A DNA stretch of 64,000 nt from Nymphaea colorata. Lineage: Eukaryota > Streptophyta > Magnoliopsida > Nymphaeales > Nymphaeaceae. Below the pieces are notes generated by a model. That model saw only the letters and a list, made by a program, of their open reading frames with translations, did not search any database and had not been told where the DNA came from. The DNA lies in contig NC_045150.1 in NCBI RefSeq assembly GCF_008831285.2, positions 7,638,001-7,702,000 of the forward strand, given 5' to 3'. This document shows, piece after piece, positions 1 through 12,559 of the stretch (within the stretch, counting starts at the first letter, position 1; each line of letters opens with the position of its first letter). The translations under genes and the position numbers were made by a program.

Positions 1-143
1 TCATGGCGATGTACCACCCATCGGCGATTAACGAAGGGCAGATTATTTGTCACGTCCCTTTACGGGGTAGCATAAAACCATCGCTAGGCAACTAGTGTTG
101 AATGCCCCTTTTGTGGCTGTTTTTAGCAATGAAAAAAAAAAAC

Positions 144-247
<104 letters not shown>

Positions 248-938
248 ATGACTAACTGAATATATGTTTTTCATCAAATTAGTCTAAATATCTATAATGT
301 TAGATTAAAAAAACTTTAATAATGAATTTTTTATCATAACGAAGGTTAAAGAGAAAACCAAGGAGAAAAAAAATTATGGGTATTTTCATCATCTATTATT
401 AGTCTATGTCTTTTTCTCTTTGTTTTTCTTTCAACCTTCCATTTGAAGCCTGGTTAAAATGTTTTGTGATCTTAAGAATGTTTTGGTGAGAAACGTACAA
501 GTAAATCATTGATCAGTTAATAATGTGTCTATAATAATCAGAAGATGAACACTCTTATAACATCAAATATTTACAAGTAAGAAACCAACATTTTTCATAA
601 AAGTAACCAGAATTAAGACATGTTTTACGTCAAATTAATGTTTACAAGCGGTTCAAAATATTTGTATTTTGTTCGAAATACATGTTTTTTTGTAAGAATT
701 GAAGAGGTATAGTTTTTGTCCCCTACCTAAATGGGATACACCAATTTCGGTCTATGTAACTATACTTTGGTAATGTTCAACCCAGATTAGACGAGTGAAG
801 TATTTTTTTCACTCGTGTTAAAAGCTTATTGTCAACGGAAAAAGTGTGTCCTTTTAGGCGTAGGTTTATTGTTCATGTTCATACTATCAAAGGGTAAAGG
901 AATGATTTTTTTTTTCTTTTTCTGAATTGAATTAGAAA

Positions 939-2451
939 ATGGGAAACTCCTCATCGTCTTCCAGCGGCAAGTATAAGAAAATTTCAAGTGGGGAAAGCAA
1001 AGCCTCATCATCCTCATCCTCTTCCAAGAACAAGAAGAAGTACCAAATGGTGGATTTTGCATTGCATGGACCCAAGCACTTACCTCCCAACTGGTAAATC
1101 TCTCTCTCTCTCTCTCTCTCCTACTCACATGCATCTATCTTTCGCCACTTTCACTAGCTTTAGGTCCTTGCCACCACGGTAGAGTCATGAATTTTTTATG
1201 AGAAGAACTCAAATTTTAATAACCGCTGAAATATAATTTTTCAAAATTTTTATATAGATAATTTCTCTCTCCTTCCCTCTCTGTCTCTTCTACCCACATG
1301 CATCTACCACTTTGACTACCTTTATTGCATAAATTGAAAATGTTTAAAATTCCATTTTTACCCTCATATAAGAGAGAGTTTCGTCTAATCAATAGGGCAT
1401 TTTGGCCACTAATGTCACACAAGACATGATCACTTGGTAGGAGCCATAACATATAACCTCTCTCTCTCCCATCTCATTCTTTGTCCATTTCTTTGCAAAA
1501 TTAACTCAAACCTTCCTCTCCATTTCATTTGGCTTTCTTTTATGCTCTTGGTTTAGGTGCCAAAATGAAGAGCATCAATATGCAGTTGCAGCATGCTTCA
1601 TCAATGGCGTCTATGTCCTGGAACATGAACGCAGGCAGGGCCGATCCAAAGACGATCATGTCTTGGCCCGACCGTGGTGGGACTCTTTCGGCTACACCTT
1701 GCTCCAAACACTCGTTGACCCCGATGAGGGCGTGATCTTTGGAGCAATTTATCTCCGTGTGGCCGCCCCTGAATCGGCTCCTCAAATGGTTATGGCCTTC
1801 CGGGGCATGGTCGCCGGTTGGGACGAGATATCAGATCCCAACACGCCATCTAGCAGCCACATCTTTTCCAATACGTTTTCCGGCATGTTGAAAGTCGCTC
1901 TCGCTCTCCAAAACACTGGCTCTTTGGGTTATTACTCAAAGCATGGAGGAGCGTGGCTGTGCGGCCACTCCCTTGGTGCAGCCATGGGGTTGATCGCCGG
2001 GAAGTTCCTGGCAACATCCGGAACGTACCTGGACACCTTTTTCTTCAACCCCCCCATCGTTCTGTACTACCTGAGGAAGGGTCAGCTTGATTTCTATACA
2101 AAATCTCTGTGGAACGATCCAATCGGCCTCATTGCCTGGAACATGTTTATACTCGCTCATAAGGAATATATATCAAACGAAGGGGGGAAGGGTTTCGACA
2201 ATCTCGTGAAGTGGCAGCCACGGCTGCTAGTGAATCCCGGGGACTTCATTTGCAATGGCTACATCGACTACTATGAGGACCGGGACAGCACAAAGGAGGC
2301 TTGCCAGTTAGAGCTCAGTCTGCCTTTCGTGAACCCGTCGGCCTGCCTTGTCCTTAATGTGGGAAGCACGGAAGAGTGTCACGGGATCAAACAGTGGTGG
2401 GACAGAAACTTGAATGTGGAACGCCGGCCATATGTCTGTGTATCCGATTAG
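939..2451 (+). CDS. Class-3 lipase-like alpha/beta hydrolase (At4g10955 type), two exons
   Basis: Exons are 939-1093 and 1557-2451, giving 349 residues. The donor is CTG|GTAAAT and the acceptor TTTAG|GTGCC; the join restores Trp52 and keeps the frame open. Residues 38-52 (VDFALHGPKHLPPNW) followed by AACFINGVYVLE are the family's N-terminal signature. The nucleophile elbow GHSLG puts the catalytic serine at about residue 190, and AFRGM upstream probably forms the oxyanion region. The family is annotated as GDSL esterase/lipase, but the fold and GxSxG motif are class-3-like; the substrate is unknown. The protein starts MGNSSSSSS, a good N-myristoylation context, then has a Ser/Lys-rich segment of about 35 residues, so membrane attachment is likely. 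The intron holds CT tracts. The start is the first ATG in frame after an AT-rich leader. It ends with a Trp-Trp-containing segment (QWWDRNL) typical of the family. Confidence 0.88.
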
Positions 2452-2774
2452 GCTGACCATTGAAGTTCTTGGTTGACCTCTAACATGGCCTCTGCAGTGC
2501 GGTTTTCATAAAATGGAACACTAGAGCTAAGTGTTTATGAATTTGTTTCAATTTGGTAGAACTTTTACAAAATATTCCATTTGTCATGATCCCCTTTTCT
2601 TATAGTTTTTCTTTCAAAAGTTATTGTTTTCATCTTTATCTTTATCATGGGTTTTTTTACTTCTTTTGTGGTTTTTTATGTGTAAGATGTTGGTCATTTC
2701 ACACATTTAATCCGTTTCAATTTATGACAGCTTCATTGGGTTCATGTATGTTTCTTCAAATATCTTGTTGCGTA

Positions 2775-2839
2775 GAGATCATGGATGGGCCAATGTTGCC
2801 AAAAGCAGCTTGTGAATCGAATCAGAAAACTTAATGTGA

Positions 2840-2873
<34 letters not shown>

Positions 2874-2931
2874 AGATCATGGATGGGCCAATGTTGCCAA
2901 AAGCAGCTTGTGAATCAAATCAGAAAACTTA

Positions 2932-2967
<36 letters not shown>
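2775..2967. repeat. Tandem duplication, 98-bp period, each unit ending in (AT)n
   Basis: The unit starting GAGATCATGGATGGGCC at 2775 recurs at 2873 with very few differences. Each copy ends in an AT-dinucleotide run. It lies about 320 bases past the lipase stop codon, perhaps within its 3' transcribed region. Confidence 0.9.
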
Positions 2968-2970
<3 letters not shown>

Positions 2971-4035
2971 GAAATCTGGCTGACCATTCGATTCAAATTT
3001 ATTTCCAATTTAACAATACTGAGATGGACTTAGAGAATTCAAACTAATAAGTCTAAAGATAATGGTGAAAATTTGCCTCTTCAACCTATACAAGTTTAAA
3101 ACAATTTGAAATGGCTGATCTAAAATCCTCACGAAATTTAATCTGTGCATCAGATATTGTTGATTTCTTTGCACACCCAAAAAAATCAAGTCTTTTAATA
3201 TTATATGTCAATACGTTGAATCTTATTTGGAAAGAAATAGCTGAAATCCAACCGTGAAATTGGCGGAGCCGCACTAAATAGTGATAAATAGTGGAGTGGC
3301 AGAATATATATGAAGAGCAATGAATCTTATTAATGCCATATAAAGGTTATATATATATTCCAGTACATTGAAAATGGGAAAACTAATATCTGCTAATATG
3401 ATTAAAATACAACTTAACTTAGGGAGCGTTTGGTAAAAAAAGCATTGGTTCATATGAAGCAGACCCAAATCATTATTATTTTCCCTATGACAAGAACTCA
3501 TACTAGTTACAAAATAGTATATCTATAAGTTGACCCGCACTTGAAACCAAAATAGTGACCGGGTTGTGAATCTTGTACGATAAGGTGATGCGAAGGTTGA
3601 GCCTATCATGAGGCGAGGCGTAAGCTTTGAAGCATTGAAGCGTAAGCTTAGAAGCAAAATGTAATATGTATATAATATCTAAAAACTAATAAAAAAAAAG
3701 AATAACTAAAATGACAGTTCAAAATGACCAAAGATGTTTACATGATTATACAAGGTAAATGACAATCAGAGACAAGTATGTGGCCTTCTAAACAAACATT
3801 TTGTTTCTAATTGTGCTTCTTCCACAACGACTTGAGAGGGCATTGTGTGCATAATTCCAAGCTCGTTGTGCTGGAATTTCCGTAAACTTTTGAAAGAAAT
3901 TGAACACCAAAGTGATTTGAGCTCTTCTTCTAACTAGTTCATTTGGAGATCCTAATCATGCAGCATGCCCGTTCAAATAAATAATAAACTCAAAACTGAC
4001 GATTTGACCTAAGAATGTGGGTTCAGACATGGCTG

Positions 4036-4183
4036 TTTGGCATTAGGAACAACATGCGAGTGTTCTAGAAATTTACTTTTAAAATTTGGATAAATTGGTG
4101 AAATACTTGAACAAGTGTTATATAAATATACCTCATTTTGAAGCAGATTCACTAAACACTCATATGTCGTTCCTAATGCTAAA
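4036..4183. repeat. Small inverted-repeat element (MITE-like)
   Basis: TTTGGCATTAGGAACAACAT at 4036 is matched, inverted, by the sequence ending at 4183. The arms are about 29 bp with four mismatches, around a 90-base AT-rich centre. No target-site duplication could be fixed. Confidence 0.6.
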
Positions 4184-4201
4184 CGTTCCCATGGAGTTTT
4201 C

Positions 4202-4383
4202 ATTAGTTAAAAGATTGTGTTGAAACAGCCACGAGTAGAGCAGAGCAAGATACTTCATTACTTATAAGATTGTGCTGAAACAGCCAGGACCTTAGCCAGA
4301 ATTTTTATTAGTTATAAGATTTTGTTGAAACAGTCAGTTGCAGACCTAGAATGTTTATATTAGTTATAAGATTGTGTTGAAAG
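4202..4383. repeat. Degenerate minisatellite, four copies of about 55 bp
   Basis: The core TTAGTTATAAGATTGTGTTG followed by AAACAGCCA recurs at about 4203, 4258, 4308 and 4362, with diverged linkers between copies. It starts just after the inverted-repeat element at 4036-4183. Confidence 0.75.
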
Positions 4384-4429
4384 GGAACAAAACGAGAATT
4401 TTTTCATGAGGAGGACTGAATTATAGTTC

Positions 4430-4770
4430 CAAAATTTTAACAAGAACCAAAACATAAATTTTCATATAGGATAAACAATTTTTTTTAGTTACATGTAAAT
4501 TTGGAAAAAAAAATTAATGAGGTGGGGAGGCCAGGGGCCCTGGTGGCCCCCTAGCTTCGCCTTGCATGCATTCCAATGTTAACAGTATGAAGTTATTTGC
4601 ATTATTGTAATTTTCTCGAAAGAATGGACAAAATTCTTGTTAAAGGGCATTGGATTTAAAATTTAAAATTTTTAAGGAGCGTCAATGGGAAAAATTACTT
4701 ACAAATATCAACATGAATTTTTTGGAGACCACGCGGGCAATTGCCCACATGTAACCCTCACCTATTTCCA
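4430..4770. repeat. Fragments of a dispersed repeat with GGGCAATTGCCCAC
   Basis: The palindrome GGGCAATTGCCCAC at about 4736, with AT-rich neighbours such as ATTTACATGTAA, is shared with segments near 11830-11990, 23745-23880, 37960-38130 and 45405-45560. It is a dispersed non-coding family. No ends or coding capacity are visible here. Confidence 0.55.
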
Positions 4771-5830
4771 ATCATAAGAGATAATTAACACTATGAGGTT
4801 TTCATTAAGGCCCCATTTGATGGTATGAAAGAATTTAACATGGTAACTTTACCATATTTTTTTGAAAAAATTTACAGAATGAAATTTCTCTCTTCCAATC
4901 TGAAGCCCTGGTTGATGACATGGTAGAATTTAACGTGGTAAATTTAACCATGTTTAATGCACATGGTAGTTTTTTGCATGGTAAAATTAATCATGTTTGA
5001 TGCATAGAGTAGAAAATTTGAGAGACTTTTTTTTCAGGCATGTTAATAGTAGTTTTTTTTTTCTTTTCTTCCTCAATTTCAGTGGGAACAAATTGGAAGA
5101 TGATCTTCCAAAACAACAAAATGTTGAGGTTTACACCTACTCATTAAGCATGCAGTACCAAAAAAAATTAAGGTACAAAATAAAGTAACACAGTTAGAAC
5201 CATGACTGTTCTTGCAACCAGTAGAATAGAGAAAAATGCTGACATAGCACACACCTAGAAAATTGTATACATGTCATCCTTCAGCAGTTTTGCTATCTTA
5301 TTTTTCTCCCCTTTTATGGGATTAGTAGTCAAGCCAATTTTTCAATGAAACATAGACAACTTAAGACTACATAATACATAATAAACCCGACCAAATAGCA
5401 CGAACTCATGGCCAACATTCAGCTGAACTACAATTTTACGTTCTTTTGTATGGGATTTCGTTCAGAAAACTAATTGTGTCCTTGAAATTTCCTATCAAAG
5501 GCACTGCCCATCTCATGGATATGGCTGCAATATGGTGTAATGAACATTGCAGTATGCTATCAATGAAAGGCAATCAAGTAGAAGAGACAAAAAAGAAATA
5601 AAATAACAACCAACAATGTCCATGAAGCGGATGGCAGTCTTGAGGTAGAAAGCACAAGATAAAATTTACAGAAATGAGCTCAATAAGTTAAAGACATGAC
5701 ATTTTGAACATATTGAGGCTAAAAGTGACAAGTTTGGCCATAAAGATCTATGTAGAAGACCAAGCACGACATCCACCACAAACTAGAGAGCTTTTTCAAC
5801 ATAAAGTACTCATATGAGAAGATCAGGGAA

Positions 5831-6297
5831 TTTATCTCCGTTCACCCTCCAGTTGCTGTTTGTCTTCATTTTTAAAATCATGGCAACTTCAGAATTTTCA
5901 ACATGTTGAAGTAGCATAAAGTAGACTTTTCATCATGTTGAAGTAGCATAAAATGGATATGTTAACTTCAATTCGACATGACATGACTGCTCTGGATAAT
6001 GTAAGATACACTCATTAAATGTGTTGCATTACTGAAAAGCTAAGATCAGGTAAATCCATCTCAGTATTTATCTCCTTGCACCCTACAGTTGTTGTGTGTT
6101 CATTTTTTTTAAATCATGGCAACTTCAGAATTTTCAACATGTTAAAGTAGCATACAGTAGACTTTTCAACATGTTGAAGCAGCATAAAGTGGATATGTTA
6201 ACTTCAATTCGACATGACGGCTCTGGATAATGTAAGATACACCCATTAAATGTGTTGCATCACTGAAAAGCTAAGATCAAGTAAATCCATCTCAGTG
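5831..6297. repeat. Tandem duplication, about 236-bp period
   Basis: Two nearly identical units run 5831-6066 and 6067-6297, each starting TTTATCTCC and ending near AATCCATCTCAGT. Inside each unit the short motif CATGTTGAAGTAGCATAAA is itself doubled. No coding signal. Confidence 0.9.
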
Positions 6298-7184
6298 CCA
6301 AGTTCACAGAAAAGAAAAATAAATAAATAACTTGCACATCAGCTCAGAATTATCAACTCTAAAGCATGTGTCTATGTCCACATTTTCCAAGGTTCTTTTT
6401 TATTCAATTGATAGAGATCACATTAAAGTTAGCATCACAAAGATCAGTATGTCCTTGGTATTTCTGCACTGATAAGCAGAGGAGCTAAAGAAATCAAGAA
6501 ACAAAGCAAAAGTTAAAGGAAATTACCATTTATCCTGTTAACCAGCCACTTTGTGCCTCCTTCTATGCTGGTGGACAATGACTATATTAACAAAAAAGAA
6601 AAAGGTGTTGTCAGCACGATACAAGGAAAACAGAAGTTTGAAGAATAATATAACATAATCATGAAAAATGAAAAAGCACCTCAAAACATTAACATAACAT
6701 GAGCACTTTGTACAAGATACAAGTTTGCATTTTACTAACAAGAACTAAAAACTTGGATATCAGCTAAAAAAATGCACAATTGCAATACATAAAATAGCTA
6801 CCATGTATATGATTGGAGTTCTAAAAGGTAAAAACCTTAAATAACCAGCAAGAAAACATAAAACATGGCGAAGCTGATTTCTAGACCATTTAACGTAGTT
6901 TGGGGTGTCATGAACATTTGGACGTTTCTTTGTAGAGATAGGTTTGACCATTAATATTGCTAAGTTAGCAGCAACATGAGGATTGTAGTGAGGTCCTGAT
7001 GCCCTTAAAATAATCCATGCCCCCAGTGTATACAGAACAAGAGTTAGAGACCATCAGACTGTGGCATGGATGACACATGACAAATATGTACTATCTTATT
7101 CCTCAAAATTGTCATGAAAAGTGCACCTAAAATAAACGATGTAAAACAGTAAGCAGGGCTAATTTCCTGTTCTGAGAGGTATAC

Positions 7185-7410
7185 ATGAATGAAGGAGCAG
7201 CGACGAGGAAGAAACGCAGCGACAGAGGGGAGATGCAGCGAATAGAGGAGGAGACACAGCGAGAGAGGAGACACGACCAACAGCAAAGGTGAGGAACAAG
7301 AGAGCGACAGAGGAGGAGACTCATCGACAGATGGGAGACGCAGCGAGAGCGAGAGACCTGTGCAGCGAGAAAGGAGAGGTTCCATTGAGTGTGAGGGAGG
7401 AGGAGACAGT
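7185..7410. other. Purine-rich GA/CAGCGA tract
   Basis: The + strand is dominated by G and A, with imperfect repeats of GCAGCGACAGAGGAGA-like units. Frames that stay open across it (for example 7289-7513 and 7044-7451 on the other strand) have low-complexity products and no family match, so I do not call a gene. It may be an old minisatellite. Confidence 0.6.
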
Positions 7411-8736
7411 GAGATTTTGCTCGACGATGGGCGTCCATGAAAAAGTCCCACTTCACATGTCGGACTTTTTCACCTGTGACATTTCACCCGATCGTATCTC
7501 ATTTTTCGGGTGAAATTTCATGTAGTTTGATGCATTGTGAGGTGAATGGGTGAAAGTTCACCCACCCGTACAGTTCTCAACCGATGCCCATGGTTTATTA
7601 TGTGCATCAAATGGGGTCTAACATGTGAAAAAAGAAAAAACATTAGCTTCTATTTTCTTCTCAATAAGATTCTTATTTTCTTCTCAATAAGATTCTCCGC
7701 TAAATTACATTGTGTACCTTTGTCTTGTCAATTTCTAATATGAGATTATCCACTAAATTACGTTGTGTACCTTTCGTCAGTCTTGTCAATTTCTAATATG
7801 CAACTTGTGAAAAACGAGAATCCAACTTAGCAACAATATGTAATATTGAAAAAATTTAACTAGCTTTCTTTTTTCTCTTCAAGTTAGCAAAGTATACTTT
7901 AAGTTATGAAAAATATGACCTTTGCTTGAAAAAATTAGAGTTTCTTTTTTGCTAAAAAAGTAGACAGCAAAATCAAAATTTCTTAAATTTTAATAGTTAA
8001 ACATGTAGTCAATGTTATGGCGTACAGTTCGAAAAAGCTTGCAAAACAGCGAACGTATTCTTAGTTACGTAATTTATGTGGCATAGTTTCATAATTTTAT
8101 ACCATTAAACCAACTTAACTGCATGAAACCCGACTTTAATTGACAAAAGTTAGTTTTGATTAACAATAGAAAATTTAGCTGTTTTTAACAATGTTGAAAA
8201 ATTAAATACATATTTGTTATCGCCAAACTATGGCCCATGCGTTCCTGAAAGGTTCTCAATTTTTTAGTGTGGTTTGAAAATTAAGAGGGAGCCTTTTGCT
8301 TGCGCTCTACCGTCAGGATCAGCTGCATAACCCCAGCTTCAAGTACTCGTGCCCTCTTTCTCTCTCAACATGTTTGACAGCATGCCCCAACTAAGGTAGC
8401 CAGTGCTTCTTTCAATCGCGTTCAAATCTCTCAGCAGGGGCCTTTGCTCGTGCTGCGAGGTGATCTCCTCAACTTCTCTGTTGCCTTCCCTTTCATGCGT
8501 CTCTCCTTCTCTCTGTCTTGGTTGGTGTATAAAGGGCCATTTCACAGATGATAGTGATTTGACATCTGGGTCGTCGATTTTCTTAATGTGTGTTTGGAGT
8601 AATCGCCAAACTGTTTGACGAAATGACTCAACCAAACTTCTTATACGCTTTTGCCGGCTTGCTAATTATGGCTTTCTCTAAGCGTATTTTGTAACTAGAC
8701 AACCAGCCGAGTGTGATGTATGATATAGAAACCTCC

Positions 8737-8738
<2 letters not shown>

Positions 8739-8771
<33 letters not shown>
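8739..8771. repeat. (GA)n microsatellite upstream of CNX3
   Basis: A pure GA dinucleotide run about 90 bases before the CNX3 start codon. GA/CT tracts of this kind are common in plant 5' leaders. A TTTTCCAG at about 8833-8840 could be an acceptor of a leader intron. Confidence 0.85.
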
Positions 8772-8774
<3 letters not shown>

Positions 8775-8861
8775 CAACTGCTTCTTCGTTTTCCATATGG
8801 AATCCATATTATATTATTGATGCGGTTTGTACTTTTCCAGGAGTAGAAACCGTTTCCTGTC

Positions 8862-9882
8862 ATGTCTTCTATGATCCTTAGACGTGTTACGAGGGCTACT
8901 TCATCATTCTATGCTCCTGGAAGACGGCACTTCAGTGATAACAGCCTTGACCATGCAATTAGAGAGTTCAATAAGGTAAACCATATCCTTGTCTCAATTG
9001 CAATATTTATGTTGTTTAAAGATGGCAATTAGGATAAGATCCATTGCAGCGCTCTACTTTCCTTTTTTTTTTGTTTTTGTGTTGATATTCAGGCCTTTAT
9101 TCAATCGTCTTATTTGCTACTTCATGCATTTTTTCATCGTTCTCTTGCTGAATGACCAAGTTGGTACCCTTCAACTGGCTTCTTTTTTCCATTTCCACCA
9201 CACAAAATCTTACGATCATCTCTCTCTCACGAATTTCTTTGATACTGAAATTTGAAGTGGTTACGGATGAGGGAACATTTTACAGGAAATGGAAACAATC
9301 TTCGGTGAACCTCCTCCCACCTCCCATGGTTCTCTAACCAGCTCACATGTTCTGGAAGATGCGGAACCGGCCCAGTCCTTTTGTTCCCCACCTCTCGAAG
9401 TTGAACCTACTCTTTCTCACGTTGGCAGCCGCGGCCAAGCTCAGATGGTCGATGTCTCTGCAAAAGAGAGCAGTAATAGAACTGCTATTGCATCCTGCAG
9501 AGTCTTACTAGGTGAGAAAGCATTCAAGCTGGTAGCTGCCAACCAAATAGCCAAGGGAGATGTTCTGGGAGTGGCAAGGATTGCAGGCATATGTGCTGCC
9601 AAGCAGACTGGCAATCTCATCCCTTTGTGCCACAACATAACTCTGAGTCATGTTTCAGTTGATACAAAGCTGAATCAGAAGGATTTCGCAGTAGAGATAG
9701 AAGGGCAAGCTTCGTCAACTGGGAAAACTGGCGTGGAAATGGAAGCAATGACAGCAGTAACAGTTGCTGGTCTGACCGTCTATGACATGTGCAAGGCAGC
9801 ATCAAAAGAAATACGAATTACTGATGTTCAGCTTGAGAGCAAAACGGGTGGCAAAACTGGAGATTGGCATAGAAAACAATGA
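8862..9882 (+). CDS. CNX3: Cyclic pyranopterin monophosphate synthase (MoaC family), organelle-targeted
   Basis: Exons are 8862-8975 and 9286-9882, giving 236 residues; the donor is AATAAG|GTAAAC, the acceptor TTTACAG|GAAATGG, phase 0. CNX3 acts with CNX2 in mitochondria to turn GTP into cyclic pyranopterin monophosphate, the first step of molybdenum cofactor synthesis. The first 38 residues (MSSMILRRVTRATSSFY...) are Arg/Ser-rich without acids at the start, a mitochondrial presequence. The MoaC core follows: MVDVSAKE (residues 92-99), LIPLCHNITLSHV (150-162), GVEMEAMTAVTVAG (187-200), YDMCKA with the catalytic Asp/Lys pair (204-209), and the C-terminal SKTGGKTGDWHR. All expected active-site blocks are present. 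Starting at the in-frame ATG at 9289 would lose the presequence, so I prefer 8862. It is slightly shorter than Arabidopsis CNX3, the difference lying in the variable linker after the presequence. Confidence 0.95.
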
Positions 9883-10552
9883 ATTCATTATGCCTTGCTA
9901 GGAAGTCCTAATGATGTGTTGTTGCAACAAAATATCAAAATTTGGAAGTTGCTGCTTGTTAAAGCATTGATAGTTACTGATTGTTCGCCGTTTTTTCATG
10001 AGTTCATGTTTTCTTACTTTCTATACATCGTTTTTTTTTTTGTTCATGTGTTCTTCATTTTGTTTCTAGTAGACTGCACAATTCAAGTTTCTGTCTTGAA
10101 ACAAGCTGTAAAAGTTGATGCCAATAGGTCGTATGATGCATCCAGAATATACCCAATTCAAATCATATGCGTGAAACATTCTACAAAAGTTTATACCAAC
10201 AGGTTGTATGATGCATCACTATGGTTTGATTAAGAACACTTGTCCAAGCTGACGTTGTTAAAAGACTTTCAAGTAAACAAGCCAGATCAAATCTCACTGG
10301 TAGGAGAGTGCCATGTCTTTTTCTTTTCTTCTGCAGTGGGTTCCACACATAGACAGCAGGGTGGTGAATTCGCCTGTACTTTTACTCATAGGTAATAGGC
10401 CATCAAGTTGTCTGCTTCCCTCGGAAGCCCTTTGGATTATAAAATGCTGCTGTCCTACTAATATCCCTGCAATAGCCTCATTTCATTCCATGTTTGGAAG
10501 TGATTGTCTTTGTGTGCCATTGCCACAAGACATAGGTGTGGGAATGGTTTGA

Positions 10553-10783
10553 TAAACTGGGAGGTCGTCATTTGAATACCTGTGTTATGAGACTAGAGAA
10601 AAAAAGTCATAGGATCTAAGAAGTTAAGGTATCGAATCCCTTGGTTTTTGACAGAGATTATAGATTGGTAAACTGGGAGGTCGTCATTTGAATACCTGTG
10701 TTATGAGATTAGAGAAAAAAAATCTTAGGATCTAAGATGCTAACGTATCGAATCCCTTGGTTTTTGACAGAGATCATAGATCT
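10553..10783. repeat. Tandem duplication, 116-bp period
   Basis: The unit starting TAAACTGGGAGGTCGTCATT occurs at 10553 and 10669. Both copies contain TATCGAATCCCTTGG, which resembles a tRNA B box but has no matching A box at the right distance, so a SINE origin is only a possibility. Confidence 0.88.
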
Positions 10784-11829
10784 CTGGATTGAAAGATGCA
10801 ATATTGGCTACATTCTCCATTAATATTTAAGATTACATTCCTCCGTGTATGGATTAAATCCATGAATTTAAAGGCTCATGAGGATCTTAAATCCATAATT
10901 TGGAAAAATCTCGAGTTTGACAAAGACATGGATTTAAGGCGGACCTCATGACAGCTCATACCCCTCGATTTGAGATACGAGATAATCAAAGGCTTTCAGG
11001 TTACGTTTATGAGATTAAAGTTCAAATCATCTGGTCCTTAAAATCAAAATGGTTTGACCAAACCTCACAATTATTGGAACACCATCAGCCCAACTCTCAA
11101 CACCATCAACCAAGTAGCATCCACTGGAACAGAATTAAAAGACGCATCCGATATGCGCCTCCTTTTCGACCAGCTATGCGACACCCTAAGTCCCCTAGAT
11201 ACAAAAGCAATCCGCAAAAACAAAAGCAAAAAGACGAAATATACAATACAATGCACAGCGAGAGATAGAGAGAGAGAGAGAGAGAGGGCAGTAACCACGG
11301 TTCAGTGTTGACGCTTCAGACCCTCAGGTTTTTTTTTTGGTTGTATTAGTGTAGTTGAACCTTCACCAAATCGTGACTCACATCACAATAACAGGTCGTC
11401 TATACAGGTGAAGCTTCAGTTCTATAAATCCCAAAAGAGACGATTGACGCATCAATATAGCAGATCAAGTGGTTCCAGAATTGTTTGGTTATGTTGAAAA
11501 TGAAGACCTAAATAGGCTTATGAACCAGAGGGGATAGTCCAAACAAGTGAGTGACTTTTCTTGAGAGAATGCATGATGGGTTTGATTTGGGAGCCCCTTT
11601 CTCTCCATATTGGCACCGAATATAGGGATCGTTCCAACATGACGAGCTCCCCTTCCTCTACCCACCTGGAATGTCCAGGGATCTTCCATGTTTGAGCACT
11701 CCTCCAAAGCTTTCAAACACCCCTTTAATTGGGGTAGACGATACTGTTAAAAAAATCAGTCTCCAAATGACACAAGTTTTACTCATTTTATATATAGAGG
11801 AAGAATGTCGAATCCCACGGATGTGGGAA

Positions 11830-11990
11830 TCTCTGGACATGGGTGGAGCTATAAAATTCTGGGCACTAGGTATAAATTTTAAATTAAAGCCCACCAATAT
11901 GTAAATGAAAAAAATTGTTCAGAAAGAAATACCAATATAAAAATAACATGATTTTGGGGGCCCATGTGGGCAATTGTAACCTACACATGC
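11830..11990 (-). repeat. Dispersed GGGCAATTGCCCAC-family repeat, reversed copy
   Basis: Read on the - strand it runs from a GGGCAATT core through an AT-rich part with TTTCATTTACATATTGG to a segment near TATAGCTCCACCC. The same order is seen on the + strand at 23745-23880 and 45405-45560. Confidence 0.6.
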
Positions 11991-12049
11991 CTCCCCCCTT
12001 GCCCATAGATCTCAAGGACTGCCACTTGGCCATCGGATTTTTCGGGTGG

Positions 12050-12470
12050 TGTGGCGCTATGTGCGAGATTCATCTCCTTCTCATGTTGGGCCAGCTCGAG
12101 CTCAAATCAACTCATAAAACTTGAGCTCAAACTTGGCTGGAACTCGAGTGAAGCTCAATAGAATAAGCTTGAGTTCAACTCGACGATACAACGTCGAGCT
12201 CAAACTCAACTTGTTTAACTCCTTTGTGTAAGCATGTCTCGCTTTTAACTCGTTTAACCCATTTAGTTGCTACTTCTTTTAATTATTTTTATCATTATAA
12301 TTCAACATTCATTATCCAGTGGAGACAAGCCCAGCCGAGTTCTTACACCTTGAACTCAACTCGTTTAACATTCTAAACATACATTTAAACTTGTGCTTGA
12401 CTCATTTATAAACAAGTCGTGTTCGAGTTCGAGCTTGAACTGGCTTGACTCTTTGTGCAGCCCTACCTGC
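12050..12470. repeat. GAGCTCGAG-rich dispersed repeat
   Basis: Dense GAGCTC, CTCGAG and AACTCG motifs on both strands, without coding potential. The same composition recurs at 22605-23070. Such segments are common in plant genomes as non-autonomous DNA transposon bodies; I see no clear ends. Confidence 0.6.
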
Positions 12471-12559
12471 GACTCAAGAGACACCGTCAAATGGCAAACA
12501 AGTTTGCAAACAAATATAGGGATAGAAAGTGTTATGCCACGTATGACGAAAGGAGGTTC

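Larger units (their letters stand above)
2452..8861. other. Gene-free interval between the lipase gene and CNX3
   Basis: This 6.4-kb AT-rich stretch has only short ORFs with no recognisable product. It holds the tandem and inverted repeats listed separately (2775-2967, 4036-4183, 4202-4383, 5831-6297), dispersed repeat pieces near 4430-4760, and a GA-rich tract at 7185-7410. The last few hundred bases before 8862 (CT-rich, then a (GA)n run at 8739-8771) are the likely CNX3 promoter and leader. Confidence 0.7.

Noticed and set aside
10620-10760. tRNA gene suggested by TATCGAATCCC
   Set aside because: There is no cloverleaf, A box or acceptor stem; the motif is simply inside a tandem duplication.
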